Source: Argopecten irradians (Eukaryota > Mollusca > Bivalvia > Pectinida > Pectinidae). Taken from it: a stretch of DNA of 64,000 nt. The translations under genes and the position numbers were made by a program. The first letter of the stretch is position 1. Every line of letters begins with the position of its first letter. The notes under the pieces are model-generated. The model was not told the origin of the DNA, searched no databases, and was given only the letters and a program-made list of their open reading frames with translations. Positions 35,101 through 45,240 of the stretch are shown here, piece after piece. The stretch lies in NCBI RefSeq assembly GCF_041381155.1, contig NC_091143.1, positions 28,273,331 through 28,337,330 on the forward strand. Direction: 5' to 3'.

Positions 35101-37821
35101 ATCACTATATTTGGCAGTAAATACACAATCATGTGATCATTAGTGACCCATAAATTAATACAATTTCATATTTTGGCCCATGGCATGAATTAGGTACAAG
35201 CACGTGACTCGAATTACTGCGTTTTTACTGCAAAAAAACGTGTGTTTTGTACCATTTGGGGGAATATTCCCTGCGGATCGTGGTTTCATTTCCAAAGCTA
35301 GGAAACAGATTGAATTTAAAAAAAAACAGACACAAAAAGAACAAGTAAAACTACATATTAATGAGAGTCACAAAAATTCACATAGAACACAAACAAAGAA
35401 CACATATATAGTACATACATATAAACTATATGGACAATGGTGATTCCTTCAGTCAGTGGCTATGATTAGCTGTGATCGCTGAAGGCTTGTCTGGTTTATC
35501 TAATGAATGGCATATCAAAATGGTGAACAGCCTAAATTAAAAATTATATTTAACACACAGATATAGAAGTTCACTAGGTAAGAGCCTTTGGGTATACAAT
35601 ACAGTACTCGTTTGTTTGTTTGTTTGATTAATTAACGTCCTATTAACAGCTATGGTCATGTAAGGACGGCCTCCCATGTATCCTGTGTGTTGTGTGCATG
35701 TTGTGCGAGGTGCGTGTTTTGGGAGACTGCGGTAAATTCATGTTATGTCTTCTTGTATAGTGGAACTATTGCCCTTTTTATAGTGCTATATCACTGAAGC
35801 ATGCCGCCGAAGACACCAAGCAACACACCCCACCTGGTCACATTATACTGACAACGGGCAAACCAGTCGTCCCACTCCCCGTTTGCTGAGCGCTAAGCAG
35901 GAGCAGAAACTACCACTTTTATAGACTTTGTTGTGTCTCGGCCAGGGGACAGAACCCAGAGCCTTCCTCACAGGGGCAAACGCCCCACGCAAGGCCAAAA
36001 GTGAGGTGGTGCCAAGGAAGGCATTAGGAAAGATAAAGTCAGTTAGGAAGAAAAGAAAAGATAAGATCCTAAATTTAGTCCATGGCTGGAGAGTATGGTA
36101 ATGTCAATACCCTTGGCTCTTGAAGTTGTGCAATCTGATTTATCTTGATCTCCACTCTGTTCCAGTAAACCTACCCTCTGTTACATCATGGCTAGAAGAT
36201 CAAGATGTATGATTTTAATCTGAATCAGATTGGAATTGTGTTTCAGAATTAATCCTTCGTGTCATAATTAGTCATTTGAGAAATGGAGACGATTATATCA
36301 GTGGTATTAGTGATATAGGGACAGGGAAGGCTTGACATGATGTAATATTGTATCTCTCCTATATGGGTCCAGCCATGCTTTGCCTTTTATCAAATAACTT
36401 GTCAGGGCACAATCTTCTTTATTATACTCAAGTGAGAATCCTGCATTTTGATTGGTCGAGAGATATTTGGTATTTTACACTATCACACGGCAGGTAACAT
36501 TAGCATAATAGGAAACAATAGACACGTTCGTAGCAACCCCCTAGCAACGGGTGATAGTGTATTTTTGACAGTGCAAAATATTAACCGCCCGAAAAAGATG
36601 CGCACTCGTTTCTTTTTTCGACGCCATCTTTGTTTTTTGAAGCAACGCTTCAAAATTTATCTAGAGCAATTTAGTAATAGTTTTGCCAAATTAGTCTATT
36701 TATCAATATATTTTTATCAAATTAAGGAAGGAGCTTTCCGTTCACGTCTTTTCGCATACCGTCAAAGTGCTCTATGCTGGCTTTTATGAACCCGTCGGTG
36801 ATTAGGTGAACGGAAGACATGCGATTTCAAGCGTCTTCGTGACGTTGCTAATGTTGTAAACAGACGACGAGACGAAATCCAAATTCATTGAGATATACAA
36901 AAAGTTATAATTTAAACAAACGCAGGAGACAAGACAACAAGAATTTTCACTAAATGCTTATTGTGAGTATTCTTTTTTATAATGCAATGATAGTTAGCGC
37001 TACTGAGTAGAAGCTGATATGCTATTCTACTGCCGACGGTGACTGTTCGACTTTTGCTAAAATCAGTTACAATGTTTCAATAGGTTGCAAATACTTAAAA
37101 ACTAGTTTTGTTTCTAGACTTTTGGTATAATAAAATAAATACTACCTGCATTAGAGGGTGACAGTGCCTAGTGTCACCCCTCGGAATATCACTGTCACCC
37201 TCGGCTTCGCCTCGGGTGACAGTGATATCCTCGGGGTGACACTAGGCACTGTCACCCTCTAATGCAGGTAGTATTTATATAATATTACTGTCATTACTTG
37301 ACACTTTAACCATGGCTTTATCTAGATGAGGTTGAGTTGCAATTGTATGATCACTGATCTATACTTTGGCCATTATTACCGCGGGTAAAGAATAACTTGG
37401 TCGGGCTACATCTCCTGTACCAGATAGGGGATTTTAGTTTTCGCCTTGTTGAGAGATATGATATTTGATAGTGAGGAGACTGAGGAGCAGGACATCTAAG
37501 AGACCCTTGACTTTTAGCAGATTCAGGAGTCAAATCAAAATTTATCAGAAATCTGAAGAGTCAAATCTGATTTTTGGGAGTTTAAAACATACTCTCAGTG
37601 GTCTACTGGATGCCCTGTAAAAGTGTATTGTATATCTGAACATTTACATGTAATGATTGTCATGATGTTGATTTTCTTCCAGAATCCGAGGACGGAGGTC
37701 AAAATCAAGAAAATATGGACTTATCACAACAAGGGGATCAGATCTGGAGATGGCGCCACTCGACGCTGATGACGAAGATGATGATATGACAGTTTTTGAA
37801 ATGAATGACCGCCATAAATAG
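32116..37821 (+). CDS. FAM174: FAM174-family single-pass membrane protein (2 coding exons)
   Basis: Exons 32116-32468 (353 nt) and 37683-37821 (139 nt) join AG/A in phase to give 163 residues. The ATG at 32116 is chosen over the in-frame one at 31987 because it starts a signal peptide (MDLSRHISTVFVLFLCILVA). The ectodomain is Ser/Thr/Asp/Lys-rich with NST sequons. Residues about 97-118 form a transmembrane helix (LRTLYVLIGVTSIVILYFVF) followed by a basic cytosolic stretch (RIRGRRSKSRKYG) and an acidic tail (LEMAPLDADDEDDDMTVFEM). Human FAM174A has the same order: hydrophobic helix, RRRNRKTRRYGVL, then ELTPLEQDDEDDDNTLFD. Vertebrate paralogues A, B and C cannot be told apart here. FAM174 proteins are poorly characterised; FAM174B has been linked to the Golgi. 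The 5.2-kb intron is repeat-filled. Confidence 0.87.
33745..33955 (+). mobile_element. SINE-like element, copy 3
   Basis: Contains GCCCTATTAACAGCCAGGTA, AAGGACGTGCCAAGTTTAGA, CAGTACCTGGCAACTGCCTG and CACTCGTGTCCCAGAAGTG, the fullest match to the family in the window. It lies in the FAM174 intron. Confidence 0.55.
35608..36010 (+). mobile_element. SINE-like element, copy 4 (longer subfamily)
   Basis: Starts GTTTGTTTGTTTGATTAATT then AACGTCCTATTAACAGCTAT. It continues with GGACGGCCTCCCATGTATCC, TGTGTTTTGGGAGACTGCGG type text and CAGGGGCAAACGCCCCACGC. The V-SINE group described from molluscs is one possible home, not verified. Confidence 0.55.
36430..36870. mobile_element. Fold-back MITE-like stretch
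   Basis: TTTTGATTGGTCGAGAGATA opens a segment with the inverted pair ACACTATCAC (36478-36487) and GTGATAGTGT (36551-36560), and CTAGCAAC motifs like those of the 26236 and 49679 elements. A plus-strand 113-residue open frame over it has no recognised homology and is probably incidental. Confidence 0.4.
37137..37276. repeat. 140-bp near-perfect palindrome
   Basis: The arms start AAATACTACCTGCATTAGAG and its reverse complement. They are perfect for about 44 bp; after a short mismatched CTCGG/CGAGG step they pair again through ATATCACTGTCACCC, closing at CTCGGCTTCGCCTCGG. The segment could extrude a long cruciform or encode a hairpin RNA. It lies in the FAM174 intron about 400 bp before exon 2. 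Confidence 0.92.
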
Positions 37822-38103
37822 CATATCGGAAAACCTCATCATCCAAAGTATGTACAATTTGTAAAATTGTTCTGTTTACTTTTTGGTGTTTTGAAGATTT
37901 TCATGCCTATTACTTATATGGTTTTAACTCACCTGGCCTGTAAGACCTGTGAGTTTATGCTTTGGCCCATCCTCTGGTTGGATATTGGTTTGCAGATGAT
38001 AACTTGAGAACTGAATGATGGAATCTGCTAAACTTCCAACTGTGGTAGTTTAAATGAGAGAATACAGCTTGGGACTGAAATTTGGGTCAAACAGTGAACT
38101 AAA

Positions 38104-38133
38104 AAGATCAATGTTACTAAAAATATTTGTTTT
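38104..38133. repeat. LINE target-site duplication, left copy
   Basis: AAGATCAATGTTACTAAAAA then TATTTGTTTT, identical over 30 bp to 44996-45025. It is followed at once by the T-run that is the poly(A) tail of the minus-strand element. Confidence 0.93.
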
Positions 38134-38770
38134 TTTTTTTTAATTTTTAATTTTCGAACATTTTACACAGTATATATAAATGGACACTAACACACAAACA
38201 CTTGCATATGCACTCATTCACAATACTTAAAAACATCAAATTGTACGTTATGAGACATCCATAAAAACATATATTTACCATTAATAGCAAACCATAACGC
38301 ACATATATGCATGCTCTCACTCTCTCTCTCTCTCTCACACATACACACACACACACTCACATACATACAGACAGACAGACAAGACAGACAGATGGACAGA
38401 CATACTAAAGAAGAAAGATAAGAAGGAAGAAGAAAGAAGAGGGAGGAGGTACCGTTACACATACACTATATTATAGTTTAAATATATTATATTGAATAAA
38501 AAAATAAATAAATTGTTCTGAAGAATCGTGCTGATCGGCTATATAAACCGGTTAACCCTAACCAAAGATAAAAAGAAAATTAAAGTAAGTTAGCAGTAGT
38601 AAAATACTAAGTGAAAGACTAGGGTAAAGGTATATACTTAAAGGTCTAATAAAGGTTTCCATTTCCTCCAGCCTATTTCAAATTGCCTTTTACACCCGGT
38701 CCACCCCAACTGCGAATGATAAATATTATGAAGTTCCTTACCGTCAATCGATTGATTTGTAACACAGCGA

Positions 38771-38865
38771 GAAATTCTGTACCGTGTAGCGATAAACGCT
38801 AACACTCTACCGACACAACGTGGCTATTTTTAGACTCGAGTACTGTCGCCAAATCCACAGGTAAA
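38771..38865. repeat. 95-bp inverted repeat in the LINE, left arm
   Basis: GAAATTCTGTACCGTGTAGC to GCCAAATCCACAGGTAAA, a perfect reverse complement of 39928-40022. Confidence 0.95.
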
Positions 38866-39927
38866 TCGCGGGGCGCTCTGGCTACATCAGCTATACCAAA
38901 CACAATCGTAAATGTTACAAATACCGTAAAATCTTGTGTTACTTACACACCAGTGTACTTTGCACATGTATTTTTTCTTATGGCTTTAAATACTGAAAAA
39001 AATCTACTATCGGTATATTTTGCGCATTCAAATTTTGGGGAAAACGATGTCCGGGGAACCACAAATTCAGTGTTATAAAGGTGGTAATTTCATTGCAAAA
39101 CATTCACAATAAATGCTTGACAACTTGCACAAAGAAGTGTTGTATTTAGAAGAAATAACATAATATAATTGCACTGTGCTTGTTTTCTTTTATTGGCCAC
39201 CGTAACTGAAACAGTGAAATATATCTTGCAGAACATGTCAAAAACATTGGCAGTCCGCCGTATTCGATCCGTACACATGTCAATGTCTGGAGATATTACA
39301 CATGAATAGTTATCAGAACTATTTGAAAATATTATAATTTAGTTACTTTAATATTGCCACAATAAGTTTTAAGTGTGTTTGAGATCATTAACAAACTTTA
39401 AAGAGCATTCCGATAGCATTTACGTTGGCTTGCAATAATCACATCGTGAGTGAACTCACTATCTGTACGGCACCAGATCCAAGCTAATGGCTAATTATAT
39501 ATAACAGTACGGTTAAAATGCCACTAACCTTCTAGCTTGTCAGTTTTGCTGTAATAATATTACAAACCACTTATTGAAAATCCTAAATATAGGACAGTTT
39601 AGGACTCGTCTTATAAATCCCACGTGTGTTTTGACTTTTTGCACACGGCCTGCAGCCGGGACATGTTATGGCGGTTCCCTACGTAATGAGCATAGCTAGA
39701 TCTATAAGGAGTTTCATATGCAGTTTTACTAGAAATATGAAGATTTGTTAAAATATCTAAAATAAAGAAATACTAGTCAAGTGAATGTTGATGCAATTTG
39801 AAGAATATTTGTTTTGTTTTTAAGTAGATACAGACGCATTGTTGATGATATATAGATCGGTTAAGCTAACTAGCCATTCAGTTTCGTTAAGCTGGATGAG
39901 AGGCCCGAGCGTAGCATCCAGTACCAG

Positions 39928-40022
39928 TTTACCTGTGGATTTGGCGACAGTACTCGAGTCTAAAAATAGCCACGTTGTGTCGGTAGAGTGTTAGCGTTTA
40001 TCGCTACACGGTACAGAATTTC
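39928..40022. repeat. 95-bp inverted repeat in the LINE, right arm overlapping the ORF2 stop
   Basis: This arm contains the last ten codons and the stop of ORF2. The 1062-bp spacer to the other arm has no coding capacity. In the LINE transcript the two arms could pair. Confidence 0.95.
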
Positions 40023-43000
40023 GCGTAATATGGTCACTTTGACTAAAAAACATATATTTTTGAACTAAAAAATTATCCTTAATTACATTAATAAGAGCAT
40101 TGATATTTAAAGAGTTGCTAAGACATCTGGTTTTATAAATGTAATGTTTCATAATTATCAAAATTTCATTGTCAACAGAGCTACAATTTTGTAAAACTAT
40201 TCCAAAAAGAAATGAATCTTTATTATATGCAAAGGGAATAAACAATAAATCTAATAAAGTTTCAAAATTTTGAAGCAGAGTTTGCACCTCTTTGCATTCC
40301 CATAGGCAATGTATAATTGTCTCCCTTTCTGTATTACATAAAGTACACATTGGACTAGGATTTATTCCTATCTTATGAAGGAAGGTATTAGTAACTAATA
40401 TATGATGAACAATTCTGACTTGAAACCATATCAATTTGGAATTTTTTGTTACCTTAAATGGAAGAGTATATATTTTTAACCACATTTCTGTATCAAAGTT
40501 AAAGCTCAAATTCCATTTTCTAGTACCTGTTGGAGTTGTAGATGGAGTTATGATAAACCTATAGAAGTCTTTCACACCCTTTTTGCTTTTAAAGAAAATT
40601 TCTAATAATTGTGGTATAAAAGGGTATGAAAGTTTCTCTGGTTTTATTTCGAGATTTCTTAAATAGCGCTTTATTGACAATATTAGTCCATGGTATTGTA
40701 AAAAATTAGTATCTATTCCAAATTTTTGTATAAATTCGTCAAAAGAAAGAAAAGTAAAATTGTCAGAATTTTTCATCAAATCATTTAAAATTAAAATACC
40801 TGACCTAAACCAATTGGGGTAAAAAACAAATTTATTATCAATTTTAATATCATTGTTGTACCAGAGAGGTGTTTTGAGGATACACTCTTGTCTATTTAGC
40901 CTCATATCTTCAGAATAATTTAATTTATCCCATGCTTTAAAGACATCTTTCCAAAATTGATTACGACATCTGGATATACACAATTTTACATAATCCTTCC
41001 CACAATTATATATCTTATTTAAATCTAGAGTTGACTTGAGGATCAGATACCATTTGCCTGAAGACGAAAATAATCTTCTAACCCATCCTAACTTTAATGA
41101 ATGGATGAAAGCATACAAGTCAATCATCTTAAGCCCACCATCTGCATATTTTTGAATCATAACATCTGATTTGATCTTATGGCATTTACCATTCCACAAA
41201 AAATCAAGTAATAAAGAATTTATTGTAGCTAAATATTTTTCTGGTGGGTTTGGTAAGGTTATAAATAGATAGTTAAGTTGCGAGATCAATAAAGATTTAA
41301 TAACATTGATTTTCCCAATTGGAGTCAAGCTCCTCCTCTTCCAAACAGTAAGAAGTGACTTGAGTTTTACAATTTTTTTGTCAAAATTCATTTTTGGTAT
41401 CTGATCTAAATCAACTGAAAATTCAACCCCCAAAAATGTAAATCTGGTTTTCCCCCACTGTAAATTCAAATCTGGCCTATATGTTACATTACTGTATTTA
41501 TAGCTCCCTAACCATATAACTTGTGTTTTACTAGTATTAATATTTAAACCTGAAATTTTTGCATAGTTATTCAACTCAGATATAGACTCATTAAGAGACC
41601 TCTCTGACCCATCTAGTATCAAACCAGTGTCATCTGCATATTGCACGTTCAAAATTGGTACATTATCTACATCAATGCCTTTAATATAATTATTATTTCT
41701 AATTCTTGCAGCTAGAACTTCTGCACATATAATAAAAATGTAGGGAGCTATTGGATCTCCTTGACGACAACCTCTTTCTATACTGATACGTTCCGATAAA
41801 TTTCCCCCTTGATTAATTGAAGAATATACATTATTGTTAAATAGTTTTAACCACTTTCTTATTTCTGGTCCAAAGTTAAAATAGTTAAAAACTTTATCAA
41901 TAAATCTCCATGAAACGGAGTCAAATGCCATTTCGAAATCTACTAACATCAACATACCTGGAATATTTAAATCTTCAACATATTGCATTACATCATACAC
42001 TGTGCGGACATTTTCACCTATATACCTACCAGATAAAAAGCCAGTCTGATCTTCATTGATAATTTTATCTAAAACTGTTTTGATTCTTTGTGAAATTACC
42101 CCTGAAGCAATTTTATATGTAATATTTAAGAGTGTAATTGGCCTCCAGTTTTTTAAGAAGTGGCGTGGCTTATCTCCCTTGGGAATACACACAATAATTC
42201 CATGTCTTTGGGTAACTGAACATTGACCTACTAAAAAACCATGATTTAAAGAGCGCACAACAAAACTACCTAAATTCCTCCAAAAAACTTTAAAAAATTC
42301 TGAAGTGAAACCATCTGACCCTGGACTCTTATTATTTTTCATACCTCTTAGAACTTTTCCTGCTTCCTCAAACGTTATCTTACCCTCTAAGCTATCTGAC
42401 TCAGTATTACTTAATTTTGGAATATTACAATTTTCTAAATGTACTTCTAAGTCAACGTTATCAGTCTCCCTAAACTTATAAAGATTTTCATAAAATAATC
42501 TTACTTCAGACAGGACTTCCTCTTGTTTAGTTATAATATCTCCGTTATCTTTTTGTATTTTAGGTATGATCTTAGAAGTGAAATTTCTGTTTTCTAAATT
42601 TAAAAAATATGATGTTGGTTTCTCCCCCTCCTCAATCCATTTTGCCCTTGATCTAATTAGACTGCCCTTAACTTTTTTAACACGTACAGCTTCCAACTCC
42701 TTTCTTAATCTATCTAATTGTTCATGGTCAGGATCAGTTTCCGCCTCTAATAATTCAATTGAAGTCTTAAGATTATCCTCAAGTACACTAGCTTGTTTTT
42801 TCCTAAAAGATGAATATGATATAGATCTACCCCTTATTTCCATAAGTAATGTTTCCAGAAATAATTGATCATTTATTAAAAACTGTATATCACTATTAGA
42901 AATATTTTCAATAGAATTAAAATTATACACAGGTAAACAGTACTGCAGCTTGACCTCCTCAATACAAGTTTTAATCATTTCCAGATATTCAGATTCAAAT

Positions 43001-43773
43001 AATAAAGAGTTGTTAAATTTCCAAAGTCCCTTCCCTTTTTTAAATTCATTCAAAGTCAAAGATAATGTTGGAATAGAATGGTCAGATCTATAACCCGGTT
43101 CAATTCTGGACCTATTAACACTAGAAAGAAGAGTTTCGGATATTAAAAAGAAGTCCAGTCTTGCTTGTTTTATAGGATTTACTTTTCTCCAGGTATAGCT
43201 CCTAGTATCTGGATGGTGCTCCCTAAAAATGTCAATTAAACTATAATTTTGAATGATTTCCAAGACTTTATTTCTGGCTGCAGGATTATTCACATGTCTA
43301 TAATTATTATCGTAGTCTAAATTTGGTTCTACAACTAAGTTGAAGTCTCCACATATAATAATATTATCATTCCCAAAGCCATTGACCGTGTCTATAACTA
43401 AGTCATAAAAGCTTGGTGTGTCCTGGTTTGGTCCATATAAAGAGATAAGTGTTGTTCTGGACCCATCAATAACTATATCAAGAGCAAGAAAATTACCACT
43501 CGAGTCCCTTTTTTCTTTATAAACTTTAAATTCAAAGTTATTATTCAAAAGGATTGCCACGCCACATGCATTAGATTTAAAAGAACTAAAATATGTGTGA
43601 TACCCCCACTCGTTTTTAATAATTTGTTCCTGTTCAGGAGAAAAATGAGTGTCCTGTAAACAATATATACTATATCGTTTATCTCTTAAATAAGAAAATA
43701 CGTCTTTCCTTTTGACCCTGTCACCCAACCCCTGACAGTTCGCTGATAGCACCGTGATGTCATTGGTGTTCAT
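39991..43773 (-). CDS. LINE ORF2: endonuclease-reverse transcriptase
   Basis: The open frame runs 1304 codons from 43905, but the likely start is the ATG at 43773 (MNTNDITVLSANCQGLG), since the earlier part is a Leu/Phe-rich leader unlike the family; that leaves about 1260 residues. The N-terminal APE-type endonuclease shows NCQGLG, CLQDTHF, SLYGPNQD, IICGDFN, ARLDFFLIS and RSDHSIP. The reverse transcriptase shows NWRPITLLN, QTGFLSGRYIGENVR, LVDFEMAFDSVSW, RGCRQGDPIAPYIFI and the catalytic YADD. A C-terminal CTLC-x8-HCLWEC knuckle follows. All catalytic motifs appear intact with no stop or frameshift. The GRYIGEN string is typical of Tx1/L1-group elements. Confidence 0.94.
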   Translation of the reverse strand: MNTNDITVLSANCQGLGDRVKRKDVFSYLRDKRYSIYCLQDTHFSPEQEQIIKNEWGYHTYFSSFKSNACGVAILLNNNFEFKVYKEKRDSSGNFLALDIVIDGSRTTLISLYGPNQDTPSFYDLVIDTVNGFGNDNIIICGDFNLVVEPNLDYDNNYRHVNNPAARNKVLEIIQNYSLIDIFREHHPDTRSYTWRKVNPIKQARLDFFLISETLLSSVNRSRIEPGYRSDHSIPTLSLTLNEFKKGKGLWKFNNSLLFESEYLEMIKTCIEEVKLQYCLPVYNFNSIENISNSDIQFLINDQLFLETLLMEIRGRSISYSSFRKKQASVLEDNLKTSIELLEAETDPDHEQLDRLRKELEAVRVKKVKGSLIRSRAKWIEEGEKPTSYFLNLENRNFTSKIIPKIQKDNGDIITKQEEVLSEVRLFYENLYKFRETDNVDLEVHLENCNIPKLSNTESDSLEGKITFEEAGKVLRGMKNNKSPGSDGFTSEFFKVFWRNLGSFVVRSLNHGFLVGQCSVTQRHGIIVCIPKGDKPRHFLKNWRPITLLNITYKIASGVISQRIKTVLDKIINEDQTGFLSGRYIGENVRTVYDVMQYVEDLNIPGMLMLVDFEMAFDSVSWRFIDKVFNYFNFGPEIRKWLKLFNNNVYSSINQGGNLSERISIERGCRQGDPIAPYIFIICAEVLAARIRNNNYIKGIDVDNVPILNVQYADDTGLILDGSERSLNESISELNNYAKISGLNINTSKTQVIWLGSYKYSNVTYRPDLNLQWGKTRFTFLGVEFSVDLDQIPKMNFDKKIVKLKSLLTVWKRRSLTPIGKINVIKSLLISQLNYLFITLPNPPEKYLATINSLLLDFLWNGKCHKIKSDVMIQKYADGGLKMIDLYAFIHSLKLGWVRRLFSSSGKWYLILKSTLDLNKIYNCGKDYVKLCISRCRNQFWKDVFKAWDKLNYSEDMRLNRQECILKTPLWYNNDIKIDNKFVFYPNWFRSGILILNDLMKNSDNFTFLSFDEFIQKFGIDTNFLQYHGLILSIKRYLRNLEIKPEKLSYPFIPQLLEIFFKSKKGVKDFYRFIITPSTTPTGTRKWNLSFNFDTEMWLKIYTLPFKVTKNSKLIWFQVRIVHHILVTNTFLHKIGINPSPMCTLCNTERETIIHCLWECKEVQTLLQNFETLLDLLFIPFAYNKDSFLFGIVLQNCSSVDNEILIIMKHYIYKTRCLSNSLNINALINVIKDNFLVQKYMFFSQSDHITRNSVPCSDKR

Positions 43774-43904
43774 GATATCATATGTGTAACCAGATGACTT
43801 GGCACCTCCCAACAAAGAGAAAGTAGAACATAAAGAAAGAAAAAAAGAGTAAAGGAGAAGAAGAAGGTAAAACATACAAACCATGGTCAGAGAATAGTGA
43901 CTCA

Positions 43905-43985
43905 CTATCCACTACACACCTGCTCACAACCAAAAAACACACCGACCGTCCACTACACACCTGCTCACAACCAAAACACATCGGC
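43905..43985. repeat. Short tandem repeat upstream of LINE ORF2
   Basis: About 37-bp units with CCACTACACACCTGCTCACA then ACCAAAA recur about two and a half times just upstream of ORF2. They create the Cys/Val-rich small open frames seen there, which are not called as genes. Confidence 0.7.
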
Positions 43986-44504
43986 CGTCGACTACACGTG
44001 TGCCAAACCGGAAATAACAGAGTGGAGATAAAACGAAGTAATAGGAAGAAAAAACCCGGAGCTCGGGAATCCGGAAAGAAAAAAAGTTAGCAACACACCA
44101 ACACATATTTTAAACACATATTTTACACAAGATTTTGTTTTGTTTGTTTTTGAAATTAATCAATTACATACTTCCACGATATAAAATTTCAATAATAAGT
44201 GGTAGACATCAAGGTTTGTCAACGTAAGAAAAGTAAATGTAAAAAAAGAAAAAACCACAAAAAATAACACACAAAACACAGAAAGAAGAATGAAAAAAAA
44301 AAATAATGAAAAATAAAAAAAAAAAAAAAAAACCGAGAAAAAAACTAGAAACAGTTATATGGTTCTTTTTGTTTTACATAAATGAATAGATTTCCCATTC
44401 ATGCCTAAGCATATACATATTACGTTACACTGTTCATATACTGTATGGTATAAATTTACTATTTAGTGTTCGTTACATGTACTTTAATAATTAACGCAGG
44501 ACCC

Positions 44505-44995
44505 AGGCACGCTCACAGTTCAAATAATTTGTTAAAGATATATATACATTTTATTGATATGAACATGTAAACCGTAAACACCGTAAAGCATAACGTGTAT
44601 ACATATATGTGTACAACCACATATCGCTACCGTGTCCCACCAATGTAAGTGGAAGCAGTGACCATAGCATGCCTGTGTGTGCGTGTGTATTAATTAGTGC
44701 GCACAGGCGCATATGAAATAAACTATTTTAATCACAACCCACACTTTATATAAAAAGAAAAGTTAAATGAAGTCTTCACCGGCATTTTGCCCTGTATACG
44801 TCCTTCCTCTCGACACGTGTAATATTGTGACACAGTACCACAAATATGCAGAGAAAGGAATGTATACAGAGTCAAACCCCTGTGGTTGTATACGAATGTT
44901 CTTTTCAAAGGAACTCGCATGCATGTGTGTGCGTGTGTATCTGCTCGCGCAGGCGCATATAAAAATACACTATTTAATCACAACCCACACTTTAT
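44505..44995 (-). promoter_or_regulatory. LINE 5' region with two diverged ~245-bp monomers
   Basis: The string AATCACAACCCACACTTTAT occurs at about 44730-44750 and 44975-44994. Each is preceded by GTGTGTGCGTGTGTAT and CAGGCGCATAT at corresponding distances. This resembles tandem promoter monomers at LINE 5' ends; promoter activity is an inference. Confidence 0.6.
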
Positions 44996-45025
44996 AAGAT
45001 CAATGTTACTAAAAATATTTGTTTT
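44996..45025. repeat. LINE target-site duplication, right copy
   Basis: Identical 30-bp partner of the left copy, marking the 5' boundary of the insertion. The inferred first nick after TTTT and before G on the plus strand fits TTTT/R cleavage by an L1-type endonuclease. Confidence 0.93.
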
Positions 45026-45151
45026 GTCAAATATTGATTCCCAGACGATAACTTGTGAATAGATTGATGGATTTTGTTGAAACTTCACAACTTGTTCACA
45101 ATCCATGTAAAATGAAAATAATTTATTGAAAACTTTCTTTTTGTCTTTCAG

Positions 45152-45240
45152 ATGTGGCCTTCTCTTATCCATTTCACATTCCATGATGTAGCCATGTAGG
45201 TCTGCTATTATCCTTATATCACAGACAGGTTATCACTAAA
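45152..45240 (+). other. Possible FAM174 3'UTR exon
   Basis: A strong polypyrimidine tract and TTTGTCTTTCAG acceptor end at 45151. A matching donor CCAAA/GTATGT lies just after the FAM174 stop at 37848. If used, the whole LINE sits in a 3'UTR intron (37848-45151). No open frame of note follows, and the 3' end is not located. This is speculative. Confidence 0.3.

Larger units (their letters stand above)
32469..37682 (+). other. FAM174 intron 1
   Basis: Bounded by TGGAG/GTTTGT and TTCTTCCAG/AATCC. It contains SINE-like copies (33745-33955 and 35608-36010), a fold-back stretch (36430-36870) and a near-perfect 140-bp palindrome (37137-37276). Short open frames inside it have no recognised homology. 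Confidence 0.7.
38134..44995 (-). mobile_element. Full-length LINE of the L1/Tx1 group, about 6.86 kb
   Basis: The insertion is bounded by a perfect 30-bp target-site duplication, ends 3' in a poly(A) tail (plus-strand T-run at about 38131-38141) and holds one intact endonuclease-reverse transcriptase ORF. The 5' region (44995-43774) has short tandem motifs but no ORF1-sized frame. The 3' region (39990-38134, about 1.86 kb) holds microsatellites (TCTC and CACA runs, CAGA runs, 38310-38405) and a 95-bp inverted repeat. An intact ORF and perfect duplication point to a recent, possibly still active insertion. Confidence 0.93.

Noticed and set aside
36448..36789. 113-codon plus-strand frame in the FAM174 intron
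   Set aside because: It lies across a fold-back repeat and has no recognisable homology.
39991..43905. LINE ORF2 as a host gene or retroviral polymerase
   Set aside because: An APE-type endonuclease plus non-LTR reverse transcriptase, poly(A) tail and target-site duplication identify a LINE; there are no LTRs, gag, protease or integrase.
43905..44106. Cys/Val-rich small frames as LINE ORF1
   Set aside because: They arise from a ~37-bp tandem repeat and are far too short, with no coiled coil or RRM.
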